Part shown: one piece after another, positions 38,967-47,856 of the stretch
Numbering within the stretch: position 1 is the first letter of the stretch
How the letters are laid out: every line of letters begins with the position of its first letter
Source: Moraxella cuniculi DSM 21768
GTDB lineage: Bacteria > Pseudomonadota > Gammaproteobacteria > Pseudomonadales > Moraxellaceae
Assembly (NCBI RefSeq): GCF_900156515.1
Contig: NZ_FTNU01000003.1
Location: 104,650-168,649 of the forward strand
Direction of reading: 5' to 3'
DNA: 64,000 bases
The notes under the pieces: model-generated
What the model was told of the DNA's origin: nothing
Seen by the model: only the letters and a program-made list of their open reading frames with translations
Databases searched by the model: none
Position numbers and translations under genes: made by a program

Positions 38967-39941
38967 CTACACTTGGTCATTTAATTTGGTGGTTAGTTTA
39001 TTTTCAACCAAATTCATAAACAACTCTTCTAGGCGATTGGATTTGTTACGCATACTGGCAATCTGCACGCCCTGATTGGACAATTGAGCAAAAATCCCAT
39101 TAAGACTGTCGCCTTTTTTGAGAGTAACCTCAAGGCTTAAATTATCAATTTTTTGATGGCGTAATGTATGTTGCAGGGTGATTGGCTCATGATGCTCCTG
39201 TGCAAAATCCAGCACAAAACTCTCCACATCAAGGCTTGCCAATAAACTTTTCATGTCAGTATTGATGCGAATCTGCCCCTTATCCAAGATGGCGATATGC
39301 TTGCACAATTGCTCCGCCTCTTCCAGATAATGCGTGGTCAAAATAATGGTGGTTTTTTCTTCTTGGTTGATATACTCCATGAATTCCCACATTGAGCGGC
39401 GTAGCTCAATATCCACACCTGCTGTCGGCTCGTCCAAGATAAGCAATCTGGGCTTGTGCATCAAGGCACGAGCAATCATCAAGCGACGCTTCATACCTCC
39501 AGAGAGCATTCTGGATTTGGTATTTCTTTTGTCCCACAACCCCAAAGCCTTGAGCAGTTTTTCGGCACGAGGTTTTGCTTGGCTTTTTGCAATGCCATAA
39601 TATCCTGCTTGGTTGATCAAAATATCCTGCACATTCTCAAACTGCATGAAGTTAAATTCTTGTGGCACCACGCCCAAAAATTGCTTGGCTTTGGCAGGCT
39701 GACGAATCAAATCAACCCCAAAAATCTCAACCGAGCCAGCCGTCGGCGGAAAAAGCGAACTGATGATGCCGATTGTCGTTGATTTGCCTGCACCATTTGG
39801 GCCAAGTAGTGCAAAAAAACCACCCTGAGGCACTGTCAAATCTATGCCTTTTAAGGCATGAAAGCCATTGTCATAGACTTTGCTTAGCCCTTGAATTTTC
39901 AGGGCTGGCACATTGGTATTATCATGAGTATTGATGTTCAT
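38967..39941 (-). CDS. ABC exporter ATP-binding protein (YadG-like)
   Basis: A 324-residue ATPase: Walker A GPNGAGKST, signature LSGGMKRR, Walker B LLILDEPTAGVD, H-loop TTHYLEEAE, plus about 90 C-terminal residues of unknown role. It pairs with the downstream ABC-2 permease. The ATG at 39941 (MNINTHDN) is preferred over an in-frame TTG upstream; the ribosome site is weak. Confidence 0.9.
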   Translation of the reverse strand: MNINTHDNTNVPALKIQGLSKVYDNGFHALKGIDLTVPQGGFFALLGPNGAGKSTTIGIISSLFPPTAGSVEIFGVDLIRQPAKAKQFLGVVPQEFNFMQFENVQDILINQAGYYGIAKSQAKPRAEKLLKALGLWDKRNTKSRMLSGGMKRRLMIARALMHKPRLLILDEPTAGVDIELRRSMWEFMEYINQEEKTTIILTTHYLEEAEQLCKHIAILDKGQIRINTDMKSLLASLDVESFVLDFAQEHHEPITLQHTLRHQKIDNLSLEVTLKKGDSLNGIFAQLSNQGVQIASMRNKSNRLEELFMNLVENKLTTKLNDQV

Positions 39942-40011
39942 AGATGATTTTGCTTGCAAGTGTTGGCAGTTTTATGATGGCAATGTTGATTTTTTCAAGG
40001 GTCAAAAATTA

Positions 40012-40051
40012 ACAACAAAAAGCCCCAAGCCATTTAATAAAATGACTTGAG
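40012..40051 (-). terminator. Terminator after the cytochrome c5-like gene
   Basis: Read leftward: a 12-bp stem CTCAAGTCATTT/AAATGGCTTGGG (two G-U pairs), loop of four, then GGCTTTTTG. Confidence 0.88.
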
Positions 40052-40064
40052 ACCTTGATGATAA

Positions 40065-40712
40065 TTAGCTTGATTGTTCAATAATGTAATCAACAGCGTT
40101 TTGTACTTCTTCATCAGAAATATCAGCACCACCGCGTGCTGGCATGGCATTAAAGCCATTGATGGCACTTTGGTACAATGCCGCTTTGCCTTTGGCGATA
40201 CGAGGTGCCCAATCAGCCGTGCCAAACTTTGGTGCACCCACCAAGCCTGCATCATGACAAGTTGAACAAATCGCCTTGTACAAATCCTTGCCCTCGCGTG
40301 CCTGTCCCTCAACCGCTGGTGCCAGCACAGTGATATTGATATCACACTTATCCTCTTCATCAGCAAAGCAAACTTTACCGTATGGGGCAATGCGAGCAAT
40401 TAGGTTTGGGTACATTGCCACCAGCTTTTGTACCTGCGGGCTGTCTTGTGGCACTTCTTCTGCTTTTTCGGCAGGGGCAGCTGCATCGGTTGCCGCTGCA
40501 TCTTCGGCTGGTGCTGCATCACCACCATCGGCTTTAGCAGCACTATCCGCTGCTGTAGTGTCTGCTTTGGCAGCGTCTTCTGTCTTGGCAGTTTCGGCAG
40601 GGGCAGTTGTGGTGGCAGTAGCAGCTTGAGCTGGCTCGGTTTGCTTGGTCTGGTTTGCCATAGTTGTTGCCGCAAGCATCGCAGCAACAGAAAACAGAAC
40701 GGCTTTTTTCAT
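40065..40712 (-). CDS. Cytochrome c5-family protein
   Basis: A periplasmic class I c-type cytochrome with a single haem motif CSTCH and a distal Met in NAMPARGG. After the signal peptide (MKKAVLFSVAAMLAATTMA) comes a low-complexity Ala/Glu/Asp/Lys linker of about 70 residues, then the c5-type domain (GKDLYKAICSTCHDAGLVGAPKFGTADWAPR). It probably carries electrons to an oxidase; the partner is not visible. Three nearby ATGs exist; the one at 40712 gives the cleanest signal peptide (215 residues). Confidence 0.9.
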   Translation of the reverse strand: MKKAVLFSVAAMLAATTMANQTKQTEPAQAATATTTAPAETAKTEDAAKADTTAADSAAKADGGDAAPAEDAAATDAAAPAEKAEEVPQDSPQVQKLVAMYPNLIARIAPYGKVCFADEEDKCDINITVLAPAVEGQAREGKDLYKAICSTCHDAGLVGAPKFGTADWAPRIAKGKAALYQSAINGFNAMPARGGADISDEEVQNAVDYIIEQSS

Positions 40713-40952
40713 TGTCATCATCTCGTTTTGGCCTTGAGCAATTGCTCTGGGGTGTCAAATCACCTCTGTTGCTGCCTTATCGACAAATTCAAGCAAAGGC
40801 GATTCAAACGATATAAAATTTACCTTACTATTATAAGGGAAAAAGCAGGCAAAATGCCATGATTTTTATCAAATCTGTTAAAAATTAGCAAAATTTTTCA
40901 CAAAATCGCCATTATTTTATCATCATAGGTGGTTTTTTTTGTAAAAACTTGC

Positions 40953-40958
40953 TAGAAT
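40953..40958 (+). promoter_or_regulatory. -10 box of the tRNA-Arg promoter
   Basis: Extended -10 TGCTAGAAT about 27 bp before the mature tRNA start, following a T/A-rich -35 region. Confidence 0.5.
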
Positions 40959-40984
40959 TTGCCCACAAAATATTTTTAGCTACT

Positions 40985-41061
40985 GCACCTATAGCTCAGT
41001 TGGATAGAGTGTCAGCCTCCGAAGCTGAAGGCCGTGGGTTCGATTCCCGCTAGGTGCGCCA
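40985..41061 (+). tRNA. tRNA-Arg (CCG)
   Basis: A 77-nt cloverleaf with encoded CCA. Acceptor GCACCTA/TAGGTGC, anticodon stem TCAGC/GCTGA, loop CTCCGAA with anticodon CCG at 41019-41021, T-arm GGGTTCGATTCCC. It reads codon CGG. Confidence 0.98.
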
Positions 41062-41066
41062 TTTTA

Positions 41067-41603
41067 TCAACGATTGTTGTTGATCTCGATAATCTCAATC
41101 CAGTAACCATCTGGGTCTTTGATAAAGGCGATGTCTTTCATCGTGCCATCTTCTGGGCGTTTTTGAAATTCTACGCCGTTTTTATCAAACCACGCAACCG
41201 CCGCCGCCAAATCTGGCACACTAAAGCAAATATGTCCAAAGCCTCGCGGATCGCTGTTGCCGTTATGATAATGAAAATCAGCATCGTCTTGGGTGCCATA
41301 ATTATGCGTCAGCTCAAGAATCGAACGCTGACGCGAAACAAAATCTTTTAGCTCGTCGCCTGATGGCAAATTTTCTCGCTCTTGTTCGCTTAGTTTTGCT
41401 AAAAAATATAAATCAAATTTTGCTTCAGGAAAGCTGCGATGCTTCAGCAAAGTCATGCCCAGCACCCCTGTATAAAATTCCAATGACTTGACTGCATCTT
41501 TGACGCGTAGCATGGTATGGTTAAAGACATAACCCTCTGATTGCACAGGAATATCCTGCACGCCTGTTGCTACAGGTGCAGAAACTGGTTGCTTAATTGT
41601 CAT
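41067..41603 (-). CDS. gloA: Lactoylglutathione lyase (glyoxalase I)
   Basis: Converts the methylglyoxal-glutathione hemithioacetal to S-lactoylglutathione. A VOC-fold monomer of 178 residues, longer than the 135-residue E. coli form and resembling the eukaryote/Pseudomonas GloA3-type sequence with the insert FDLYFLAKLSEQERENLPSG. Metal ligands fit NHTMLRVKD, LELTHNYG, GHICFSVPD and YWIEIIE. The ATG at 41603 has AGAGG upstream. Confidence 0.95.
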   Translation of the reverse strand: MTIKQPVSAPVATGVQDIPVQSEGYVFNHTMLRVKDAVKSLEFYTGVLGMTLLKHRSFPEAKFDLYFLAKLSEQERENLPSGDELKDFVSRQRSILELTHNYGTQDDADFHYHNGNSDPRGFGHICFSVPDLAAAVAWFDKNGVEFQKRPEDGTMKDIAFIKDPDGYWIEIIEINNNR

Positions 41604-41672
41604 TACAAACCTCTTTTTTGTTCATCATTTGGATTTTTTGATAAAATCAATTTATTAATATTATCTAAAATA

Positions 41673-42302
41673 TCAATCTTCAAAAAAGTTTACTTTGCCC
41701 GTTGCCACATCATACTCTGCACCGACAATCAATAAATCACCTGCATTGACCATATCTTCTAAGATGCGAGAGCCATGCTTGAGCTGACTGACCGACATGC
41801 CGACATTGGCACGAATGGAACGGTCAATCAATTCGTCCATGTCCACATCATCGCCTGATGCAGTGGCAATCTCGTGCAAATTCAGCACACTGGGGCGAAT
41901 GCGATCGACAATTGATTGCAAATTTGGTGAATAATACTGCTCAGGATTCACCAACGCCTCAATGCAAGCAGTTACCGCACCACAATGCGAATGCCCAAGC
42001 ACCACCACAAGACGAGTGCCGAATTTTTCGGCAGCAAATTCTACCGAGCCGATCTGGCTGGGAGCGACAACATTGCCTGCGACACGAATCACAAACAAAT
42101 CGCCAAGCCCCTGATCAAACACCAGCTCCACAGGCACCCGTGCATCCGAACAGCCCAAAATGATGGCACTTGGCTTATGCTCATGCACCAAGGCAGGTGG
42201 CGGTATGCTGACATGCTCAGTACTGGCAAGACTGGCAACATAGCGTTCATTACCTGCCTTGAGTGCCGCCAAGACTTGTTTTGCGGTGAGTTTATCGGAC
42301 AT
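41673..42302 (-). CDS. can: Beta-class carbonic anhydrase
   Basis: Interconverts CO2 and bicarbonate. Zinc ligands C51, H104 and C107 are in ILGCSDARVP and LGHSHCGAV; D53 and R55 form the catalytic dyad. 209 residues. It lies 31 bp after the damX-like gene on the same strand and may be read from the pilus/aro transcript. Confidence 0.95.
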   Translation of the reverse strand: MSDKLTAKQVLAALKAGNERYVASLASTEHVSIPPPALVHEHKPSAIILGCSDARVPVELVFDQGLGDLFVIRVAGNVVAPSQIGSVEFAAEKFGTRLVVVLGHSHCGAVTACIEALVNPEQYYSPNLQSIVDRIRPSVLNLHEIATASGDDVDMDELIDRSIRANVGMSVSQLKHGSRILEDMVNAGDLLIVGAEYDVATGKVNFFED

Positions 42303-42333
42303 ATACTACCCTAGTTCATTGTGCCAAGGACGC

Positions 42334-43263
42334 TTATTGACCTGATTCGGTCTGGTTATCGCCAGTCGTAGCTGGTGCAGGTTTTTTCTCGGCAGCTGGC
42401 GGCTGTGCGGTGTGCGGCTCTGGCTGTGCAGTTGGTGCCATTGGTAGCTCCTCATGTGCTGGCGTTGGTGCCGTCTCGCCTGCCTTAGCTGGCGACACAA
42501 GCTGCGACTGCTCTTGTGCTTGGGCTGCTTGCTGTGCTTGTTGCTTGGCTTCTTGCTCTTGGGCGCGCTGGCGGCTGATTCGTGCCAGTTCCTCATCGGC
42601 GGCAGTTGCCGCTCTGACAGGAATTTCGTTGCCTGTAGCTTGTAGGCGGATACGACGCGGCTGTGTGCTTGCCAAATCGGTAATATCTTGACCTCGCTCG
42701 TAATTATCAATCATTGGCAACAAGCTGGAGATTTTTACCGCTGTTGGCTTGATGCTGTCAGGCAAGGCGAAATTCACCGAAGTCAAAGCAGCTTTTGCCT
42801 CTTCGGCAGTGGCAAATTTGCCATAAGTCAGCACATATCGCTGTTTTTTATTGCCATCGGTATAACGAAAATAAGCAAAATCTGCACGGTCTTTGCGTCC
42901 ATTGAGATAATCCACAATTACCTCATTTTCGCCAACATCCATCAGCTGCACCGCATAACGACTGCCAATATCGGTGAAATAATTTTTGTCCTTAAACTCA
43001 TCAGGATAGCTACGCAAATCTCGTACCAGCACCGCATTGTCCAAAGGTTTCACCAAAGCCTTCAGCTCATTTAGCTCAGTGATGGTGGCAGGCAGTGGCA
43101 AATCTGACGACTTAATTTCATTGTCTGCTTTGTTGGCAATCACAGGGGTGGCACTAAGTAGCCACACCACCAGCCAAAGCACCGCCACCACAGCTGCCAC
43201 AATCAGCCAATACATTGCCTGACGGCGGAAATATTTCTCGTTCATCGCGACAGTTTGCGACAT
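42334..43263 (-). CDS. DamX-like SPOR-related membrane protein
   Basis: A 309-residue protein with one N-terminal TM (about 17-39), a periplasmic domain with SPOR-like segments (RYAVQLMDVG; RYVLTYGKFATAEEAKAAL near 165-184) and a long Gln/Ala/Pro-rich C-terminal tail. Its position after aroK-aroB equals damX in enterobacteria, a septal SPOR protein. The fold match is moderate and the SPOR domain is central rather than C-terminal. The ATG at 43263 follows AAGGTGAGG. Confidence 0.75.
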   Translation of the reverse strand: MSQTVAMNEKYFRRQAMYWLIVAAVVAVLWLVVWLLSATPVIANKADNEIKSSDLPLPATITELNELKALVKPLDNAVLVRDLRSYPDEFKDKNYFTDIGSRYAVQLMDVGENEVIVDYLNGRKDRADFAYFRYTDGNKKQRYVLTYGKFATAEEAKAALTSVNFALPDSIKPTAVKISSLLPMIDNYERGQDITDLASTQPRRIRLQATGNEIPVRAATAADEELARISRQRAQEQEAKQQAQQAAQAQEQSQLVSPAKAGETAPTPAHEELPMAPTAQPEPHTAQPPAAEKKPAPATTGDNQTESGQ

Positions 43264-43303
43264 AACCTCACCTTGCTATTTTTCAAATTAATTAATCAAA
43301 CCA

Positions 43304-44395
43304 TCAAGCCGTCTCTGCCAACACTTCTTCTAGTGCCGACAGTTCAAAATCAGCCGTAACAAAGGCCTTGCCAATGGCTTTTAATAATACCAAACGAATC
43401 TTGCCCTGCTGTACTTTTTTGTCATGCCCCATCAGTCCAAGTGCCGTCTGGGTGTCGATGGCAGGGGCAACTGTAGGCAAATTAAACAGGGTTAAAATAC
43501 GCTTGATACGCACGACATCTGCATGGTCAATCAGCCCCAATTTTGCCGACATCAGTGCTGCCTGCACCATGCCAACCGCCACCGCCTCGCCATGCAACCA
43601 ATTACCATAGCCTTGATGAGTTTCTATCACATGACCAAAAGTATGCCCAAAGTTTAACAACGCTCGCACGCCAGACTCTCGCTCATCAGCAGCGACAATT
43701 TGTGCTTTGTAGGCACAGCAGCGATAGACCATCTGCCCAAGCACCGCCCCGTCTTTGGCACGGATTGCTTCTGCATTGTCCTCAAGCCATGCCAAAAACT
43801 CATCATCCATAATCAAGGCATATTTGATGACCTCAGCCATGCCAGCGGCAAACTCTCTGTCAGGCAAAGTCCTAAAAGTTGCCATATCTGCCAGCACACA
43901 CTGCGGCTGCCAAAAAGCCCCAATCATATTTTTGCCCCGCGGGTGATTAATCCCTGTTTTGCCACCGACACTAGAGTCCACCTGTGCCAACAATGTGGTT
44001 GGCACTTGGATAAAATTCACCCCACGCATAAAACTTGCCGCCGCAAAGCCCACCATGTCGCCAATCACACCACCGCCCAAGGCAATCAAGGTACAATCAC
44101 GAGCAAAATGTCGCTCAAGCAAGGCATCATAAATCGCCGTGATGCTGTGCTGATTTTTAAACTGCTCACCATCTGGCAACACGCAGTCATGCACCATAAA
44201 GCCGTGCGATTTTAAGCCTTGTGTCAGCTCAGACAGATACAGTGGTGCAACGGTTTCATTGCTGACAATCAGCACCTGCGTCCCCTTGATAAAAGGCACA
44301 AGGCGACTGACCAAATCCACTTTATCAGCACTTGACTGGATAAAGATTGGATAATCATGACTTTGTGTGCTTACGATTAATGTTTGCTCTGACAT
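43304..44395 (-). CDS. aroB: 3-Dehydroquinate synthase
   Basis: The second shikimate-pathway step, NAD- and metal-dependent. Conserved blocks DGEQFKN, ALGGGVIGDMVGFAAASFMRGV, QVPTTLLAQVDSSVGGKTGINH and LNFGHTFGHVIE are all present. 363 residues. The ATG at 44395 has AAGGA upstream; it lies 48 bp after aroK. Confidence 0.98.
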   Translation of the reverse strand: MSEQTLIVSTQSHDYPIFIQSSADKVDLVSRLVPFIKGTQVLIVSNETVAPLYLSELTQGLKSHGFMVHDCVLPDGEQFKNQHSITAIYDALLERHFARDCTLIALGGGVIGDMVGFAAASFMRGVNFIQVPTTLLAQVDSSVGGKTGINHPRGKNMIGAFWQPQCVLADMATFRTLPDREFAAGMAEVIKYALIMDDEFLAWLEDNAEAIRAKDGAVLGQMVYRCCAYKAQIVAADERESGVRALLNFGHTFGHVIETHQGYGNWLHGEAVAVGMVQAALMSAKLGLIDHADVVRIKRILTLFNLPTVAPAIDTQTALGLMGHDKKVQQGKIRLVLLKAIGKAFVTADFELSALEEVLAETA

Positions 44396-44443
44396 GAGCT
44401 TTCCTTAATTGTATTTTAATAAATATAAAATAATCCCAGTCAA

Positions 44444-45061
44444 TCACGGCATCTGCTGTGGACTGTTGTTGTCTTGTTGTCGCAGATATGCATCAAGTGC
44501 CAACAAAATCTCACCAATCATCTGCTTGGGATAAGCCCGACCTGTTGGCACGATGATATCAGCAACCTCACGGTACAATGGGTTTCTTTGCTCATAAAGC
44601 GATTCAAGCACGGCTTTGGGATTGTCCGATTGTAACAAAGGGCGATTTTTGTCTTTTTTGGTGCGTGCCAATTGCGTCTCGACACTTGCGTCCAAATAAA
44701 TCACCAAGCCATTTTTTAGCAATGCACGGTTTTGACTGCGACCAACCGCCCCACCGCCTGTTGCCATGATGATATTTGGCATCGCTGTCAAATCCATCAA
44801 TGCACGCGTTTCTCGGTCGCGAAATCCTGCCTCGCCTTCTTTTTCAAAAATCCACGGGATATCCGCCCCTGTTTGATTGACGATATACCAATCACAATCA
44901 ACAAACTGCCTCCCCAAAGATTTGGCGAGCAATTTGCCAATGGTGGTCTTGCCTGCACCCATCGGCCCCACCAAAAAAATCGCAGGCAAGTTCTTGGCTA
45001 AATAACTGTTGGCTTTTTCGACAATTATGCTATCAATAATCGCCGAATCCTCTTCGTGCAT
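44444..45061 (-). CDS. aroK: Shikimate kinase
   Basis: Phosphorylates shikimate at the 3-OH. Walker A GPMGAGKTT, shikimate-binding DCDWYI and GFRDRE, and the GGGAV motif are present. The ATG at 45061 gives 205 residues, about 30 more than E. coli AroK, all at the N-terminus (MHEEDSAIIDSIIVEKANSY...). A TTG four codons upstream is not preferred. It follows pilQ in the conserved pilQ-aroK-aroB order. Confidence 0.96.
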   Translation of the reverse strand: MHEEDSAIIDSIIVEKANSYLAKNLPAIFLVGPMGAGKTTIGKLLAKSLGRQFVDCDWYIVNQTGADIPWIFEKEGEAGFRDRETRALMDLTAMPNIIMATGGGAVGRSQNRALLKNGLVIYLDASVETQLARTKKDKNRPLLQSDNPKAVLESLYEQRNPLYREVADIIVPTGRAYPKQMIGEILLALDAYLRQQDNNSPQQMP

Positions 45062-45175
45062 ACACTGTTCCAATGTTTAATAAATAGAGCATAAGCTCAA
45101 TATAAATCATCTATGATACAATGTTTGGCAGTTTGTTGCCAGTATTTTTGTTGATTGTTTTGCCAAAATTTACAA

Positions 45176-46549
45176 TCAGGATTGTTTTAGCAGGGTTGGC
45201 GTGATAAAAATCAGCAATTCCGACTTTTCTTGACTCTTGCTGTCATGACGAAATAACCGCCCAAGCACTGGCACATCGCCCAATTTTGGCACTTTGTTTG
45301 TGCCATTTTGTGAGTTTTGGCGATAAATGCCACCAAGCACCACCGTCTGTCCATTTTCGACAATGACATTGGTTTCGATGGCATCTTCTTGGATAGCGAC
45401 CCTGCCCAATGTTGCCACAGGATTGCCGTTTTTGATGCTAAGCCTTAGGGCAACTTTGCCATCTGGGGTGATGCTTGGGGTAACTTCCAAAATCAGCGAT
45501 GCTTCCTTAAAGGTGGTGGCAGTCGCTCCAGAATTGGTGGTTTCTTGATAAGGAATCTGCACGCCTGATGAGATGCGTGCGGTTTGCTTGTCGGCGGTGA
45601 GCACCTTTGGGGTAGAAATCAGCTCGCCTGCATTTTGTGCCTGCATGGCAGACAACTCCAAATCCAGCACCGCCTGTGGTAGATTTAATAAACCAAAAGC
45701 AATCCGCCCCATCGCATCACCAACGCCCAGATTGACATTGGTGCCAGTTGCTGTACTATCGGCTGACCATAGACTCGCCCTTGAGCCAGCATATCGCACA
45801 TTGCCAAGCTGACCCTTTGCCCCCAGACTTATCCCCAGCTGCCGCCCAAAACTTTCGTTGGCAGAAACAATGCGAGCCTCAATCATCACCTGATCAACAG
45901 CAACATCAATGTTGGCAATCAAAGCTTTGATGTTCTCAATGCTGGCAGCAACATCTTGGATAATCAAAGTATTGGTGCGTTTGTCAATCGTTACCGTGCC
46001 TCGTTCTGACAGTAGTGTACCTCGTTCTGTGATGGTGGTGGTTTCGTCAATTTCGCTACGCTGCACTCTGCTTGGGTTGATACGCAGCACCTCGCCACGC
46101 CGAGCACTATTCAGATTGCTACGCTCAATTTTCTCACCACGAATCAACGCCGCCACTTCTTCTGCCTGTGCATAATGCAGACGAATATATTGCGTCAAAA
46201 CAGGCTGATTGCTCTTGATGGATTTTGAGCTGATAATCCAGACATTGCCCGTCTTTAGTACGGATAAATTCTGCATCTGCACGATAATATCAAACGCCTG
46301 ATCCCATGCGATATTTGTCAAGCGAATGCTGATATTGCCTGTTACGCTGTCGTCTGTGATGATATTAATTCCTGTAAAACTTGCCAAAATATCAAATACC
46401 GCACGCACAGGAATATCGGCAAACTCAAGGCTGATGGGTTTGCCTTGATAAATCTCCTGTGTCTGCTGGCTGGGATTTTTAGTCTGATCTGCCCATGCTG
46501 TCATTGCCAAAATACCAGCCATCAAAATACCGAAACTGCCATATCTCAT
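45176..46549 (-). CDS. pilQ: Type IV pilus secretin PilQ (short form)
   Basis: PilQ forms the outer-membrane secretin ring for pilus extrusion and DNA uptake. After a signal peptide (ending near AWA, about 20) come an STN/N0-like domain (35-110), one secretin N domain, and the secretin core with VPKLGDVPVLGRLFRHDS and the final LLIFITPTLL. At 457 residues it is much shorter than the usual roughly 700-residue PilQ because the N-terminal AMIN (peptidoglycan-binding) domains are absent. No frameshift is seen; upstream sequence belongs to pilP. Confidence 0.95.
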   Translation of the reverse strand: MRYGSFGILMAGILAMTAWADQTKNPSQQTQEIYQGKPISLEFADIPVRAVFDILASFTGINIITDDSVTGNISIRLTNIAWDQAFDIIVQMQNLSVLKTGNVWIISSKSIKSNQPVLTQYIRLHYAQAEEVAALIRGEKIERSNLNSARRGEVLRINPSRVQRSEIDETTTITERGTLLSERGTVTIDKRTNTLIIQDVAASIENIKALIANIDVAVDQVMIEARIVSANESFGRQLGISLGAKGQLGNVRYAGSRASLWSADSTATGTNVNLGVGDAMGRIAFGLLNLPQAVLDLELSAMQAQNAGELISTPKVLTADKQTARISSGVQIPYQETTNSGATATTFKEASLILEVTPSITPDGKVALRLSIKNGNPVATLGRVAIQEDAIETNVIVENGQTVVLGGIYRQNSQNGTNKVPKLGDVPVLGRLFRHDSKSQEKSELLIFITPTLLKQS

Positions 46550-46564
46550 AAGTCCGTCCTGTTG

Positions 46565-47221
46565 TTATTTACCCACAAACGCCATGGTTGTCTGGTGCGA
46601 ATAATACCGCCCATCTGCTGCCATTATCGCCTCATTGATGACAATGGTGCGTGCATCTATCCTGACAACCTGTCCATGATTTTTGCCAATATACTGCCCC
46701 ACCGTCAGCTGATGAATCAACCCATCGGGGCTTGATATTAATGCCACTTGCCGTGTTTCATCAAAGATATTGCCCTGATAACGCAAACTTGACAAGTCAT
46801 AACGCTCCAGCGGCTGCCTAACCCTGTCGTTATCCACCATCGCTTGTGGCAAGTTGGGTGGCGGTGGCTTTGGCAGGCTCATTGGCTGTGTTTGCTTGGT
46901 TAATGCAGGCACATCAGCAAGGCTATTCTTATTAACCGATGGGTCGCTTGGCTTGTCATCAGTATTCATCGTTTGAGCATTGGCTTTGTCAGGCTTATCA
47001 TTTGGCTGATGGCTGGCGGCTGTCCTGTTTACATCATAAAAAGGGTCGCCAAAATCCTGATAGCCTCGTGGCATCGCCACAATCTCAGGCAACCCTTCAT
47101 TGGTGGCTACAATGGGCTGCTCTGTGATGGCGGCAAGTTTGTCATCAACTATTTGCTTGGGATCATCGGCACACGCTGCCAACATGACGCACGCCCAAAT
47201 CATCACAACTCTAGCAATCAT
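46565..47221 (-). CDS. pilP: Type IV pilus assembly lipoprotein PilP
   Basis: A 218-residue inner-membrane lipoprotein (lipobox LAAC, Cys17) that links the PilNO complex to the PilQ secretin. A long disordered Asp/Pro/Lys-rich stretch (about 60-125) precedes the conserved beta domain: RQPLERYDLSSLRYQG...GLIHQLTVGQYIGKNHGQVVRID. Its ATG overlaps the pilO stop by ATGA. Confidence 0.92.
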   Translation of the reverse strand: MIARVVMIWACVMLAACADDPKQIVDDKLAAITEQPIVATNEGLPEIVAMPRGYQDFGDPFYDVNRTAASHQPNDKPDKANAQTMNTDDKPSDPSVNKNSLADVPALTKQTQPMSLPKPPPPNLPQAMVDNDRVRQPLERYDLSSLRYQGNIFDETRQVALISSPDGLIHQLTVGQYIGKNHGQVVRIDARTIVINEAIMAADGRYYSHQTTMAFVGK

Positions 47222-47856
47222 AAGCCCCCATCTGTTTTGTCTGTTGGAGGCACAACAGGCTTTTTGCTCGCCTGATAGGTGATAAATTCTGCATCAAATA
47301 CCAAGCGATTATCCGCCTGTGCCTGCAAGCTGACATTTTGCACCGTCAGCAAATACTCGCTTTCTGCCAAGGCAAACAACCACCTGCCCAACGCATGATA
47401 TCTCCCCACTGCACTGACCGCAATCGGTCTTTGGGTATAGTACTCCTGCTCCCTGCCTGCCTGCACCTTGGCACTGATGATTTGCACGCCTGCATCTTCA
47501 GCTTTGGCATTTATCATGGCAACAATCTGCGTCATCGGTGCCGAACGGGGCAATTTGGCAAGCTCATTTTCTAGCAACTCGTTTTGTTTTATCAGCTGTT
47601 CACGCACCGCTTCGTACTGCTTGCCTGCTTCGTATTTTTCGGCAAACTGCTGTAGCAAAACTTGCTCTTGACTGCGTACTGCCTTAAGCTTGTTTGTGCT
47701 GGGTGCAATCAGCCCAATCCATGCAAAAGTACCAACAATCAATAACAAAATCAGCAGCACCGTCCATTGTACAGAGCTGTCAGCCTCGGCAATGTTATGA
47801 CGATCAACCTGCTTTAATTTTTGCCAAAACCGCCAAATAGAATCAAACTTATTCAT
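47218..47856 (-). CDS. pilO: Type IV pilus assembly protein PilO
   Basis: A bitopic inner-membrane protein that pairs with PilN. One TM (about 33-51, WTVLLILLLIVGTFAWIGL), a coiled coil (60-105) and a periplasmic ferredoxin-like domain with QIVAMINAKAEDAGVQI. The ATG at 47856 (MNKFDSIWRF) follows AGGAAGGTGGTG; the open frame further upstream overlaps pilMN and is not used. 212 residues. Confidence 0.92.
   Translation of the reverse strand: MNKFDSIWRFWQKLKQVDRHNIAEADSSVQWTVLLILLLIVGTFAWIGLIAPSTNKLKAVRSQEQVLLQQFAEKYEAGKQYEAVREQLIKQNELLENELAKLPRSAPMTQIVAMINAKAEDAGVQIISAKVQAGREQEYYTQRPIAVSAVGRYHALGRWLFALAESEYLLTVQNVSLQAQADNRLVFDAEFITYQASKKPVVPPTDKTDGGL

Noticed and set aside
40428..40862. Plus-strand ORFs rich in Ala/Ser/Cys/Gly opposite the cytochrome c5-like gene
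   Set aside because: Antisense of the low-complexity Ala/Glu linker; the leftward gene has a signal peptide and haem motif.
42306..42710. 134-codon ORF overlapping the DamX-like gene in another frame
   Set aside because: A shadow of the Gln/Ala-rich tail; the main frame has TM, SPOR-like region and a good start.
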